NCBI RefSeq assembly: GCF_020736845.1
Contig: NZ_JAFFQR010000112.1
Location: 984,911-1,048,910 of the forward strand
Length of the DNA stretch: 64,000 nt
Source of the DNA: Paenibacillus farraposensis
GTDB lineage: Bacteria; Bacillota; Bacilli; Paenibacillales; Paenibacillaceae
Reading direction: 5' to 3'
Positions 33,994 to 42,792 of the stretch are shown here, piece after piece; the stretch's first letter is position 1; every line of letters begins with the position of its first letter. The notes below the pieces were generated by a model that searched no databases, was not told the DNA's origin, and saw nothing but the letters and a program-made list of their open reading frames with translations. Both the position numbers and the translations under genes were made by a program.

Positions 33994-34519
33994 ATGGAAA
34001 AAGCGATTGTAATTGGAGCAACGGGCGGGACGGAAACAGCAATAACAAGAAGAACTTGTAAAACGGGAGGCACGGACCAACATCGATGTCAACCGAAAGG
34101 CCCAGGTCATAGTGGACCTTTCCATTGAAATCGAGGCTCCACAAGAGATCGTATGGCGGATACAGACTGACATCGACCAATGGCCAACTTGGCAGGAATA
34201 CGTTACCCAATCGCGGTTATCCGGTCCAATCGCGTTGGGAAGCACCTTCCAGTGGGAAACGCATGGGCTTCCTATCGTCTCCACCATCCTTGAGGTAGAC
34301 CCTATGCGACGCATCGTTTGGGGGGGGCCGGCGCTAGGCATCGAGGGAATCCACGTATGGACCATCACTCCCACCGCTAAAGGGGTCGTCGTGCATACCA
34401 CTGAGTCCTGGGACGGTCCGCCAGTAGCAGCTGACCCCGACGGCATGCACGTAGCACTCACGTCCTCGCTCAATGCCTGGCTTGCCGATCTCAAGACGAC
34501 TGCCGAGGCGGCCAACTAA
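33994..34519 (+). pseudogene. Chimeric duplicate: SDR N-terminus joined to SRPBCC domain
   Basis: The start MEKAIVIGATGGTETAIT copies the first 18 residues of the SDR gene. After one extra base the frame reads EELVKREARTNIDVNRKAQV and runs into a second SRPBCC domain (VDLSIEIEAPQEIVWRIQTD to SLNAWLADLKTTAEAAN). The SRPBCC part is a near copy of 33481-33912 including GIEGIHVWTITPTAKGVVVH. The arrangement implies tandem duplication of the SDR-SRPBCC pair followed by a deletion from SDR codon about 25 into the SRPBCC gene. The frameshift near 34045 probably kills it; the SRPBCC frame alone (34112-34519) lacks a start site and a membrane anchor. Confidence 0.75.
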
Positions 34520-34585
34520 AAGTACCCTTAACCGAAGAGACCGATAGACACCTATCACCATATATTCTATTAGTTGAGGACAGGT

Positions 34586-34684
34586 AGCTATTGGGCAGGA
34601 TTCTCTGATTTTGGGAGGAAAAAATTTTTCTTTTATGATGGATTAAAAGAATTAGATGTTGAAGTTATGTACCCAATCAAATAA
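34586..34684 (+). other. Unassigned C-terminal coding fragment
   Basis: The frame reads SYWAGFSDFGRKKFFFYDGL then KELDVEVMYPIK before TAA at 34682. It looks like the end of a real protein but has no start or ribosome binding site, and I do not recognise the family. Confidence 0.3.
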
Positions 34685-34699
34685 TTGAACAAGCTACCA

Positions 34700-35391
34700 T
34701 CATTGACTTTGTGCTGCATTCCTTAGCGTACGGAAAAGTGCCGATTTTGCTGGGTTTATTTCCTTAACGTACGTTTTCCGCGTTTTGTTGGCGGTACCCC
34801 ATTTAGAAGGAATCAAAATACTGTTTACAATTAAGCCAATTACTCCAATAACAGCAATACCAACAAATGCAAACCTCCAATCATATAATTGACCTAGAAA
34901 TGTTCCAATTGGCACTCCCGTAATCGTAGCAACTGTTAACTCTGTGAACATGATGGCAATTGCACTTGCCCTTTTATTCTCTGGCACAAGACTAGCTGCC
35001 AATGTTGCGCCGATAGGCATAAACACTCCATGAGACAATGCTGTAATAATACGCGCTACTAATAGCATAGTGGAATTTGTAGAGATTGCAGCCACTGAAT
35101 TTCCAAGTACAAAAGCGACCAATAATAATAACATTAGTGTTTTTCTAGGTGTACTAGATGTTATGGCAGTTAGTATAGGAGCCCAATAGTTGCTCCAAGT
35201 GCATAAAGAGAAACCGTTAAAGCTGCCGTAGTTACGGAAATACTTAGATCATCTGCCACCGAAGACAATAACCCTACGCTTATAAACTCCGCAGTACCTA
35301 TCCCAAATACACTGATAGCTAAGGCAAGTAGTGCTAGCATGCTTTGTGAGTTCGATTATTTAATTGCAACAGCACTAGCATTTGTTATCAT
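34700..35391 (-). pseudogene. MFS drug/sugar efflux transporter, broken
   Basis: The start MITNASAVAIK at 35391 has a strong AGGAGG site but hits an in-frame TAA at codon 12. The frame resumes with MLALLALAISVFGIGTAEFI and SVGLLSSVADDLSISVTTAA, then needs one base to continue into LTAITSSTPRKTLMLLLLVA (the motif-A region) and LSHGVFMPIGATLAASLVPE. It ends at 34700 after about half the usual 400 residues. It thus has a nonsense codon, a frameshift and a missing C-terminal half. The family is the AraJ/YdhP-like DHA1 group. Confidence 0.75.
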
Positions 35392-35520
35392 GTAAGCTCC
35401 TCCTTTAAGATTTCGTAAACCAAAAGAGCCCTTTAGCTATAAGAATTGGTGTCGACTTCTTTTATTATGCTCTAATTCTCTACGGCTACAAGAGAGCACT
35501 TTTAAGTTCGATAGGCACTC

Positions 35521-35533
35521 CATAGTACCTATG
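35521..35533. promoter_or_regulatory. Palindrome in the upstream region of the first SDR gene
   Basis: CATAGTACCTATG is a perfect palindrome about the central TAC (arms CATAG/CTATG), followed 10 bases later by AAGTACGCAC. It resembles the AGTACCTATAGTAC element upstream of the nearby HxlR gene and is a candidate HxlR operator. Confidence 0.45.
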
Positions 35534-35664
35534 TCACCAAAAAGTACGCACTTCTCAACAATTCCGCAAATCTTCATAATAATAATGGGCTGATCCTATC
35601 TTTTGGTAATCATGGATTTTACCCTTAGATAATCATCCATATTACATTCTGTGGAGGAATCATT

Positions 35665-36459
35665 ATGGAACTTCATCTTCAAGGTAAGAAAGCTCTAGTT
35701 ACGGGCTCTACGTCCGGGATCGGAAAAGCCATCGCAGCCGCACTGGCTGCGGAAGGCGTACATGTCATAATTAATGGACGTCATGAGGACAAAGTCGTTC
35801 AAACGATCCAAGATATACGTCATTGCCATCCTGGTGCAATTCTTGAAACTGCGATCGCTGATCTGGGATCAGAACAAGGATGCGAGGAGATCATTTCGGA
35901 ATATCCTGGAATTGACATTTTGATCAACAATTTAGGGATTTTCGAGTCGGCCAATTTTTTTGTAATACCTGATCCCGACTGGTATAAATTTTTTGAGATT
36001 AACATAATGAGCGGCGTACGACTCTCCCGGCATTACTTACATCGAATGATCGAAAAACAGGATGGTCGAGTCATATTTATCGGCAGCGAGGCTGCCATCA
36101 CACCGCCTCCGGATATGGCTCATTACAGCGCTACGAAGGCAATGCAACTATCAATTTCCAGAAGTTTGGCGGAACTTACTACTGGAACGAGGGTGACTGT
36201 GAATACAATTATGCCTGGGTCTACACTTACGGAAGGCGTCGAAGCCATGTTAAAGGTTCTTTATCCTAATGAAACAATGACTGCGGAGGAAGCTGAAAAG
36301 AGGTTTATGGCGGAAAGTCGGCCAACCTCTATCATTAAGAGGCTTATTAGACCGGAGGAAATCGCTAATCTTGCCACCTTCCTAAGTAGTCCTTTATCTT
36401 CAGCTATAAATGGCGCCGTACTGAGAGTTGATGGAGGATTGGTGCGGCACATGATTTAA
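35665..36459 (+). CDS. Short-chain dehydrogenase/reductase
   Basis: This is a classical SDR of 264 aa: cofactor motif TGSTSGIGKAIA (residues 13-24), NNLG in strand 4, the catalytic Ser (IGSEAA region) and YSATK (Tyr, Lys), then IMPGSTLTEGV. The C-terminus ends in the family's NGAVLRVDGGLVRHMI. TGTGGAGGAATC precedes the ATG. It is a paralogue of the SDR at 37114-37908 (same length and endings), with the HxlR regulator between them on the other strand. Confidence 0.88.
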   Translation: MELHLQGKKALVTGSTSGIGKAIAAALAAEGVHVIINGRHEDKVVQTIQDIRHCHPGAILETAIADLGSEQGCEEIISEYPGIDILINNLGIFESANFFVIPDPDWYKFFEINIMSGVRLSRHYLHRMIEKQDGRVIFIGSEAAITPPPDMAHYSATKAMQLSISRSLAELTTGTRVTVNTIMPGSTLTEGVEAMLKVLYPNETMTAEEAEKRFMAESRPTSIIKRLIRPEEIANLATFLSSPLSSAINGAVLRVDGGLVRHMI

Positions 36460-36520
36460 CAACAATGAGCTAATTGGGTAAAACGTATCATTTAATCGAA
36501 ACTTGCTCATCATACCGAAT

Positions 36521-36560
36521 TACAAAAAGCAGGCCATCAGTTGGCCTGCTTTTTGTAATG
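36521..36560. terminator. Bidirectional Rho-independent terminator
   Basis: AAAAAGCAGGCCA pairs with TGGCCTGCTTTTT around ATCAGT. It serves the SDR gene on the plus strand and the HxlR gene on the minus strand. Confidence 0.9.
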
Positions 36561-36609
36561 ATCTCAATAATACATTGACTTACTAGGATAGGATCAAGGT
36601 GCTCTTGTG

Positions 36610-36966
36610 TTACTTATTCAGTATACTCTCTTCAAGGACTTCATATTTGTTTCCATGAACTTTCACAATATGCCGCTCGCCCCACTTGCACAACGAATCC
36701 AGAATATCCTTAAGCGACCAGCCATACTCCGTTAATGTATACTCTACCATCGGTGGAACTTGGTTATAAACTTTCCGTTCAATCACGCCATCACTTTCGA
36801 GTTCACGTAGTTGTTGAGTGAGCATCTTTTGCGTGATGCCCGGCATTAGTTTTTTTAACTGATTTGTTCGTCTTGTGCCTAAGATCAAATGGCATAGAAT
36901 GACTACTTTCCACTTACCTCCTATGACCTCTAACGCCGCCTCAACCGGAATATTATACTTCTTCAC
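36610..36966 (-). CDS. HxlR-family transcriptional regulator
   Basis: The 118-aa winged-helix protein has VIGGKWKVVILCHLILGTRR, LMPGITQKMLTQQLRELESD and YTLTEYGWSL, the three hallmark HxlR blocks. The Cys residue used for redox or quinone sensing in YodB-type members is not at the N-terminus. It is divergent from the SDR at 37114 and shares an intergenic region with palindromes that are likely its operators. Confidence 0.9.
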   Translation of the reverse strand: MKKYNIPVEAALEVIGGKWKVVILCHLILGTRRTNQLKKLMPGITQKMLTQQLRELESDGVIERKVYNQVPPMVEYTLTEYGWSLKDILDSLCKWGERHIVKVHGNKYEVLEESILNK

Positions 36967-36989
36967 TTAATCACTCCTTGAGCACTTTT

Positions 36990-37024
36990 TAGTACCTATA
37001 GTACCACAAAGTGCTTATAGCACT
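36990..37024. promoter_or_regulatory. HxlR operator candidates between hxlR and SDR
   Basis: TAGTACCTATAGTACC (from 36990) and AGTGCTTATAGCACT (37010-37024, perfect arms AGTGCT/AGCACT) are two adjacent palindromes, followed by AATAGTGCGTAC. They lie between divergent hxlR and SDR genes, where HxlR proteins usually bind. Confidence 0.55.
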
Positions 37025-37113
37025 AAATAGTGCGTACTTTTTTATTTTTCCTCATCACTTTACAATGATCACGAGATCTTAATTGGTCAATACAAATCAA
37101 CTGGGAGGTAATA

Positions 37114-37908
37114 ATGAAGTTAGGATTAGAAAATAAACTGGTTCTTGTTACGGGCTCTACTAGCGGTATTGGAAAGGGTACAGCTAAGAGCTTTTTGCAG
37201 GAAGGTGCTCGCGTCATAATCAATGGCAGAACTGAAAAAGGTGTTCAAGCTGTCGCCGAGGAGTTGGCGGCATTCGGCACAGTGTACGGGATTGCAGCTG
37301 ATGTATCAAAGACTGAAGAAAGTCAAGTTCTTGTGGAAAAAGTCAACGAAATAGGTTCGTTGGACGTTCTAGTTAACAATACAGGAGTTTTCGAAGTCAA
37401 ACCCTTTATAGATGTTACTGATGAGGAGTGGCTGGACTATTACCAAACCAATGTACTCAGTGCTGTAAGGCTTTCCCGTGCATTTCTCCCTGGCATGATG
37501 GAGAGAAATTGGGGACGCATTATCAATCTTGCCAGCGAAGCAGGCATTAAACCTTACCCTGAATTGATTCCTTATGGAGTCTCCAAAACTTCCCTCATTA
37601 CGTTCTCTCGGGGATTGGCCGAGTTGGCGAAAGGAACTGGCGTAACCGTTAACTCTGTGCTTCCAGGCCCAACATGGACGGAAGGATTTGCTAAATTTAT
37701 TACGGACTTGGCGGCGGAGAAAGGTCAAGAACTAGATTCTTTCATCCGGGAGTATTTCCAAGATAGCACGCCTACTTCCCTGATTCAGCGTTTCGCCACC
37801 GTAGAGGAAGTAGCCGATACGATCGTCTTTCTAAGCTCCGTAAATGCCGCGGCTATCAATGGCATCGCCCAGCGCGTTGAAGGCGGTATTATCCAATCCA
37901 TTATGTAA
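37114..37908 (+). CDS. Short-chain dehydrogenase/reductase
   Basis: This is a classical SDR of 264 aa: TGSTSGIGKGTAKSFL (residues 14-29), VNNTGVF, the catalytic region LASEAGIKPYPELIPYGVSK (Tyr and Lys at YGVSK), LPGPTWTEGFAKF and a closing NGIAQRVEGGIIQSIM. A GGGAGGTAAT site precedes the ATG. It probably responds to the divergent HxlR regulator; the substrate is unknown. Confidence 0.88.
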   Translation: MKLGLENKLVLVTGSTSGIGKGTAKSFLQEGARVIINGRTEKGVQAVAEELAAFGTVYGIAADVSKTEESQVLVEKVNEIGSLDVLVNNTGVFEVKPFIDVTDEEWLDYYQTNVLSAVRLSRAFLPGMMERNWGRIINLASEAGIKPYPELIPYGVSKTSLITFSRGLAELAKGTGVTVNSVLPGPTWTEGFAKFITDLAAEKGQELDSFIREYFQDSTPTSLIQRFATVEEVADTIVFLSSVNAAAINGIAQRVEGGIIQSIM

Positions 37909-38035
37909 TTAAAATAAGTTCCTTTTTAACCCCAATATGTAAGATGCTTCGATTCTCACATCTTTAGTGGTTTCGGAGTGTCTTACATAACACATTGAGG
38001 TAGACTCACCCGAAAATATTAAGGAGGCCAGGAAA

Positions 38036-38695
38036 ATGGTGAAAATATTGATGGTTGTGACAAATCAATCTGAGATTAAAACAGGTAAAGCGACGGGAAT
38101 TTGGTTATCCGAATTTGCCGAAGCCTACCAAGCATTTAGCAAACAAGGTTATGAGGTTGTTGTAGCCAGTCCCCTCGGAGGCGAAGCACCGGTTGATCCA
38201 GTTAGTGTTGATGCTAATACGCCTAAAGAAATTTGGGATTTACAAAAGCATCTCTCGAACACGGTGTCACTAGACGAGGTATCAGAGAGCCAGTTTGATG
38301 CTATTTTCCTTCCGGGTGGACACGGCACGATGTTTGATCTGCCGAACAACGGAAAACTTCAACAGCTTCTGCGACACTTCTATGAAAGCAACAAAATAGT
38401 AGCTGCGGTCTGCCACGGACCTGCCGGTTTGGTAGGTGCAAATCTATCGAATGGTGAACCGTTGGTAGCAGGCAAAAGGGTTAACGCCTTTACTAATCTT
38501 GAAGAAGAACAGACAGGGCTTAGACCAGATTTGCCGTTTCTGCTCGAAAGTAAAATTCGAGAATTGGGAGCGATATATGTCGCTGCTCCGAATTGGACGA
38601 GTCACGTTGAAATCGACGGAAATCTGATTACAGGCCAAAACCCCCAATCAACCATTGCAGTTGCTGAGGCCGTTATCAAGAAAATTGGTCGATAA
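38036..38695 (+). CDS. DJ-1/PfpI family (type 1 glutamine amidotransferase-like) protein
   Basis: The 219-aa product has the flavodoxin-like DJ-1 fold: FLPGGHGTMFDLPNN, the nucleophile elbow VAAVCHGPAGLVG (Cys near residue 126 with following His) and TGQNPQSTIAVAEAVI. This is the Hsp31-like branch associated with glyoxalase, deglycase or chaperone activity. AAGGAGG precedes the ATG. It follows the SDR-HxlR genes and may share their role in reactive carbonyl or quinone stress (inference). Confidence 0.88.
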   Translation: MVKILMVVTNQSEIKTGKATGIWLSEFAEAYQAFSKQGYEVVVASPLGGEAPVDPVSVDANTPKEIWDLQKHLSNTVSLDEVSESQFDAIFLPGGHGTMFDLPNNGKLQQLLRHFYESNKIVAAVCHGPAGLVGANLSNGEPLVAGKRVNAFTNLEEEQTGLRPDLPFLLESKIRELGAIYVAAPNWTSHVEIDGNLITGQNPQSTIAVAEAVIKKIGR

Positions 38696-39153
38696 GGATA
38701 TAGCAAATCACTATCCCTGGGCAATGGAAAAGTTATAATCGATGTCGTCGCGACCTTGTAAGTCAAATCGAGGAAGAAGACAGGAAATGCATAGACTCAC
38801 CAGTTTACACGGATTAATCGGCCGCAGGTATTGGAGCAGTCAAAACGGCTGACAGCTTACTAAATGTCTATCAAACAATTATAAAAAGGGGGGATGGTCT
38901 AAACGGAAAGGGACTGAATCGGGCGGAATTGCCAAGCGATTGTTTAAATTTGTGGGAACGGTAAAGATACAAAGCAATCGCCTCCAATGCAATTTAAAGT
39001 AATACGACGAAAATTGTATAGCTTGATTTCAAAAGCGGCCGCGCTGGATCGATTGCGAGCCGCTTTTTTGTATAAAAATTTTCTAGATTTCGCCGGTTAA
39101 CGTTCAGGGTATATAATTCTTAATCAAGCCACAATGAGATAACTCTGATTTCA
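38696..39153. other. Gene-free stretch with a coding scrap
   Basis: At 38723-38761 a 12-codon scrap reads NGKVIIDVVATL then stop, like the end of a zinc-type quinone oxidoreductase. No other coding is supported. A terminator lies at 39031-39069. Confidence 0.4.
39031..39069 (+). terminator. Rho-independent terminator
   Basis: AAAAGCGGC pairs with GCCGCTTTTTT with partly paired inner bases, followed by GTATAAA. It lies downstream of the DJ-1 gene, beyond a non-coding stretch. Confidence 0.7.
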
Positions 39154-39310
39154 TTAGGAGTCATTTTTTAATGTCCAATGGTACCGTTCGATATTCAACC
39201 GGAGCAACGTTGACTTGCCGGCACCGCTGGCGCATATAATACCGTGAATTTCCCCTGCCTCCACTTGAAGGACACGGATTGAACCGCATGAAATTGGTTT
39301 CCTGATAATC
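39154..39310 (-). pseudogene. metN: Methionine ABC ATPase (MetN) N-terminal remnant
   Basis: The minus-strand frame reads VEAGEIHGIICASGAGKSTL then LRLN. This is strand 1 plus Walker A of a MetN-type ATPase (GxSGAGKST, here CASGAGKST with the first Gly changed to Cys), and it stops 13 codons later at 39154. The rest of the ATPase is missing. Its family matches the metI remnant 9 kb away at 29880-30548. Confidence 0.55.
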
Positions 39311-39448
39311 CATTTCTGCGGGGAAATGCAATAAGCCCGCCAGCCCAGCCGGGTCTGTAGGAGCTGTCAATTCCCATTGTAAATATAACACAGAGCAGAA
39401 ACCCGGCAAAGCCTTTTGGCAGCAAATTAGCGCACATTTAGCGCACAT

Positions 39449-40240
39449 TTAGCGCACATCCCACACGTCTACATACGGAAAGCGGATACCTAGCTCCCAA
39501 GCCAGCGTAAGCATCACCACAAAATAACCAATAAACACAATATCTACAGTTGAATAGCGAATGACATAATAATACGTGCGCTTGGTTTCATTAACAAAGC
39601 CTTTGGCCTCCATCGCGATAGCGATTCGCTGTGCGCGCCGGATGCTTTGGGCGAGCAGCGGAATCGCAAACTTGCGAAGCGTGGCATACATATTCCATTT
39701 GGACACATGCTGATGCGAACCTCGAATGCGGTGGGCATGTCTCAACGTCTGGAATTCCTCTAGCATGATCGGCATCATCCGCATGGCGGCCAAAAAACTG
39801 TACGCATACTTCGGCGGAAGCTTCCATTGCTGCATCAGCGAATAAAAAAGATTTACCGGACGCGTCGTCAAGCCAAATAGCAAGCCTGCTGCCGCCATAC
39901 ACAGCGCACGAAAGCCCAAATGCATGCCCCGATAAAAGCTCTCCTCCGTAACATGAATCAGCCCCCATGCCCACCAGGTCGTCACTCCTTTTCCGAACAG
40001 CATCATGCCAGCCGAGGTAGAAATAAACACCACTATAAAAGGGGAGGCATACAGCAGCAGCCGCTTCCACGGATGCCCCGACCAGACCAGCAATAGCAGG
40101 ATGGCACACGCTACATTCAACATGATGTTCGGATTATGAATGACAATTACGATCACGAACAGCAAGAAAAACATAACGAGCTTTAGCCCCGGATTCACAC
40201 GATGCAGCCATGTTTCATGATGGGGAAAAGACAGATTCAT
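39449..40240 (-). CDS. ykoC: ECF transporter transmembrane protein (YkoC-like)
   Basis: The 263-aa EcfT protein has five to six membrane segments. The coupling helices include AMRMMPIMLEEFQTLRHAHR then IRGSH, and IRRAQRIAIAMEAKGFVNE, the ARG/AKG-type motifs that bind the ATPase. It is the last gene of ykoE-D-C and overlaps ykoD by 26 bases. It is predicted to import the thiamine precursor hydroxymethylpyrimidine or thiamine, in line with the TPP riboswitch upstream. Confidence 0.88.
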   Translation of the reverse strand: MNLSFPHHETWLHRVNPGLKLVMFFLLFVIVIVIHNPNIMLNVACAILLLLVWSGHPWKRLLLYASPFIVVFISTSAGMMLFGKGVTTWWAWGLIHVTEESFYRGMHLGFRALCMAAAGLLFGLTTRPVNLFYSLMQQWKLPPKYAYSFLAAMRMMPIMLEEFQTLRHAHRIRGSHQHVSKWNMYATLRKFAIPLLAQSIRRAQRIAIAMEAKGFVNETKRTYYYVIRYSTVDIVFIGYFVVMLTLAWELGIRFPYVDVWDVR

Positions 40241-41699
40241 GCCGCAGCTCTCCCTTCTGCACCCGCCATGTAGCTGTACAGTACCGGCGAACGATTTCCG
40301 GATCGTGCGTAACCATCACTATGGCTGTGCCTGCCGTTCTAAGCTCCTCCAACATATCCAGGATAACAAAGGTATTACGCGCATCCTGCCCAAAAGTCGG
40401 TTCATCCAGCAACAGCACGTCCGGCTTACGGATCATAGCCGTGGCAATACTCAGCCGTCTCTTTTGTCCGAGCGAAAGCTGATACGGATGGCGTTCGTCC
40501 AGCCGCTCCAGTCCGAACTGTACGAGCATTCGATTCACGCGCTCACTGCGCTGTTCGGCTGTAAACAAATTCGTGGGTAACGAATACTCCAGTTCCTTCC
40601 GTACAGTATGCGCTACGAATTGCAGCTCGGGATTTTGGAACACGAACGCAATACGCTCTGCCAGCTCTTCCGTACCACCAGCCTCTACTCCGTCCACACG
40701 ATAACGTCCCTGGGTGTAAAGCAAGCGCATCATAGAAAGCAGCAGCGAACTTTTACCCGCCCCGTTTTCACCGACCACGCCAATCCAGTCGCCCGGATTC
40801 ACCTGCACCTGCTCCGCATGAATGACTGGACTTGATCCACGCAAGCCGCAGAAACGTTCCAGCTCCAGTAAAGCAGATTTAGCCGCCGAGACGGATGGTC
40901 TATCGGCATTACCCGCCCCATTTTGCTGCATTACTTGCTCTCTCCAACGCGGCGAGGATGCTTCATCCCATACCCCCGGATACCATACACCATACTCGGA
41001 CAAGGCCTGCCGATGCACATGAAATACTTCCTCCGCGTCTCCGTCCGCAATGATCTCCCCTTGAGCAGAAAGCACTACAATCCGATCCACATTATGGATA
41101 ATTTCATTTATTTTATGCTCTACGATCACCAGCGTCTGGTCTCCCGAAATGTGGCGAATCGTATCCCACACCTGTGAGGTGCCTTCTTCGTCCAGTAAAG
41201 CCGTGGGTTCATCCAGAAAAAGCACCTCTGGCTCCATCGCCAGCACAGACGCAATGGCCAGACGCTGCTTCATCCCCTGTGACATGCTGCCAATAGGCAT
41301 GTGTACATCATCTACTGAAAGTCCGACCTGATTGAGCAGCTCGCGAATACGGGGCGGCATTTGTTCACGGGGAACCTGATTATTTTCCAGTACAAAAGCC
41401 AGCTCCTCGTCTGCATACGACATACAAAACTGTGTATCTGGATCTTGAAATACGATACCGGAAAGAGCCGGGATTACGGCAGCATCGCATTTCATAGGCA
41501 CTTCAATCGTACGCGGAATCAGGCCGCTCAGCACCTGAAGCAGCGTTGATTTGCCGCATCCGCTCGGCCCAAGCAGCAGCAGCTTTTCCCCTTTGCGGAC
41601 GGATAAAGACATATTATGAAAAAGCAGCTCCTGCTCACCGGGGAATTTCAAACGAAGACGGGTGATCGACGCCACCACATCCCCGACTGCCCGGTTCAT
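40215..41699 (-). CDS. ykoD: ECF transporter double ATPase (YkoD-like)
   Basis: The 494-aa product fuses two ABC ATPases. Domain 1 has GPSGCGKSTLLQVLSGLIPR, QDPDTQFCMSY, MSQGMKQRLAIA and VLFLDEPTALLDEEG. Domain 2 has GENGAGKSSLLLSMMRLLY, FQNPELQFVAHTV, LSLGQKRRLSIATAM and VLLLDEPTFGQDARN. The Q-loops and signatures appear intact. It powers the ECF complex with YkoE (substrate capture) and YkoC. Its ATG overlaps the ykoE stop as TAATG, indicating translational coupling. Confidence 0.92.
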   Translation of the reverse strand: MNRAVGDVVASITRLRLKFPGEQELLFHNMSLSVRKGEKLLLLGPSGCGKSTLLQVLSGLIPRTIEVPMKCDAAVIPALSGIVFQDPDTQFCMSYADEELAFVLENNQVPREQMPPRIRELLNQVGLSVDDVHMPIGSMSQGMKQRLAIASVLAMEPEVLFLDEPTALLDEEGTSQVWDTIRHISGDQTLVIVEHKINEIIHNVDRIVVLSAQGEIIADGDAEEVFHVHRQALSEYGVWYPGVWDEASSPRWREQVMQQNGAGNADRPSVSAAKSALLELERFCGLRGSSPVIHAEQVQVNPGDWIGVVGENGAGKSSLLLSMMRLLYTQGRYRVDGVEAGGTEELAERIAFVFQNPELQFVAHTVRKELEYSLPTNLFTAEQRSERVNRMLVQFGLERLDERHPYQLSLGQKRRLSIATAMIRKPDVLLLDEPTFGQDARNTFVILDMLEELRTAGTAIVMVTHDPEIVRRYCTATWRVQKGELRHESVFSPS

Positions 41700-42295
41700 T
41701 AATCCAGCCCCTTGTAATCCTGCTGTGTTGCAGGTCTCAAGGTTCGCGTGACCCCGGTTACCTCCAGTGCCTTGGCCAGATAGAATGCAAATACCCCGGC
41801 AATCACAATGCTGCCTAGCATGCGGAATCCAATATACAACATGTAATTCCAGGTCGAAAGCTGATCAATATAACCGTAGCTGAAGTCCAGAATCAGAGAG
41901 GTGACAGCCGCTCCAACAGCAGCCAGTGATGTGACCCACAGGTTGGCGTTCCTGTACAGAAAAATCGCGAAGAACAGCTCCGCTCCCAATCCTTGCAGCA
42001 GACCATAGTACAAGGTGGACATTCCCCATTCGCTTCCCAGAAAAGCACTGACCGTTGCCGCAGCCACCTCTGCCAAAATCGTAACCCCTGGCTTGCGAAT
42101 GATGAGATAAGCGAACGTGCCTGCCATAAACCACATGCCATACATCAGTTGCTCAGCGTGCAGACCGAATGGCTTCATCAAATCATAGGCAGGTCCCCAT
42201 ATTTTATAGACCAGCCCGAACACAACAGATATAACAATCGTGACCAGAATATCTGTCAGCTTCAACCCTTTGGACGCTCTTACATTAGTATTCAT
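41699..42295 (-). CDS. ykoE: ECF transporter substrate-binding component (YkoE-like)
   Basis: The 198-aa S-component starts MNTNVRASKGLKLTDILVTI and has about five membrane helices, including VFGLVYKIWGPAYDLMKPFG, ALGSEWG-like FLGSEWGMSTLYYGLLQGLG and ATSLILDF-like segments. YkoE-type components capture thiamine precursors. The frame opens 27 codons earlier, but that stretch overlaps the transcription terminator of the riboswitch; GGAGAG precedes the ATG at 42295. It is the first gene of ykoEDC. Confidence 0.9.
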   Translation of the reverse strand: MNTNVRASKGLKLTDILVTIVISVVFGLVYKIWGPAYDLMKPFGLHAEQLMYGMWFMAGTFAYLIIRKPGVTILAEVAAATVSAFLGSEWGMSTLYYGLLQGLGAELFFAIFLYRNANLWVTSLAAVGAAVTSLILDFSYGYIDQLSTWNYMLYIGFRMLGSIVIAGVFAFYLAKALEVTGVTRTLRPATQQDYKGLD

Positions 42296-42341
42296 TGATG
42301 ATATACTCTCCTTTTTCCTTAAAATAAGCCTCTTGGCCAAT

Positions 42342-42380
42342 AAAAAAAGCCTGTCCGGAGCTGAATCTCCAGGCAAGCTT
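42342..42380 (-). terminator. Attenuator terminator in the ykoE leader
   Basis: On the minus strand GCCTGGAG...CTCCGGACAGGC folds into a stem followed by TTTTTTTATTGG, about 50 bases before ykoE. Placed between the TPP riboswitch and the gene, it is the likely off-state terminator. Confidence 0.75.
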
Positions 42381-42629
42381 TATGCGCAGTACTAAGGTGA
42401 TCACCATACAAATCATCAGTTGTCGATAGGTCTCATATAACTGTAGTCTAAGCTACTTCACTGAAACCAAGCCAAAGTCAGGCGCAAAACAAAACACTTC
42501 ATAGTAGTCGTGAGTAGTCGTGCGAAGCATTCTACAGACCCGCAGCTACTTAGCTTATTATTATGATATGAATCGAATCCATCGACAAACCGCAAAACAA
42601 GCGGTATTCCTGTTTCTTGTATAGTGCTC

Positions 42630-42719
42630 TAGATTTCTCTACGCTGGCATTACCCAGATCAGATTTCACGGTCGGTGGCAGGAACCACCCTCTCAGCCTG
42701 ACTATCTCAAGCTCCCGAC
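42630..42719 (-). ncRNA. TPP riboswitch (thi box)
   Basis: The minus strand carries the thi-box signature: CGGGAGC near the 5' side, GGCTGAGAGG, a GGTTCCTGCC stem, CTGATCTGGGTAATGCCAGC then GTAGAGAAA. These are the conserved J2-4 and P4-P5 elements of TPP riboswitches. It stands about 335 bases before ykoE, with a terminator in between. Thiamine pyrophosphate binding would switch off ykoEDC transcription. Confidence 0.93.
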
Positions 42720-42792
42720 AATGCTTTTCAATTCACTATAATGTACACCACATCTATGACTTTGACAATCCTATTTACAATTCAATAACGAT

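Noticed and set aside
33943..34515. 190-aa minus-strand frame opposite the chimeric SRPBCC gene, and its twin at 33579-33896
   Set aside because: They are antisense to SRPBCC domains, and their similarity to each other simply reflects the duplication of the sense gene.
40215..41699. Possibility that the double ATPase gene is two fused genes joined by error
   Set aside because: Two-domain YkoD-type ATPases are normal for this ECF family, and the frame and both motif sets are intact.
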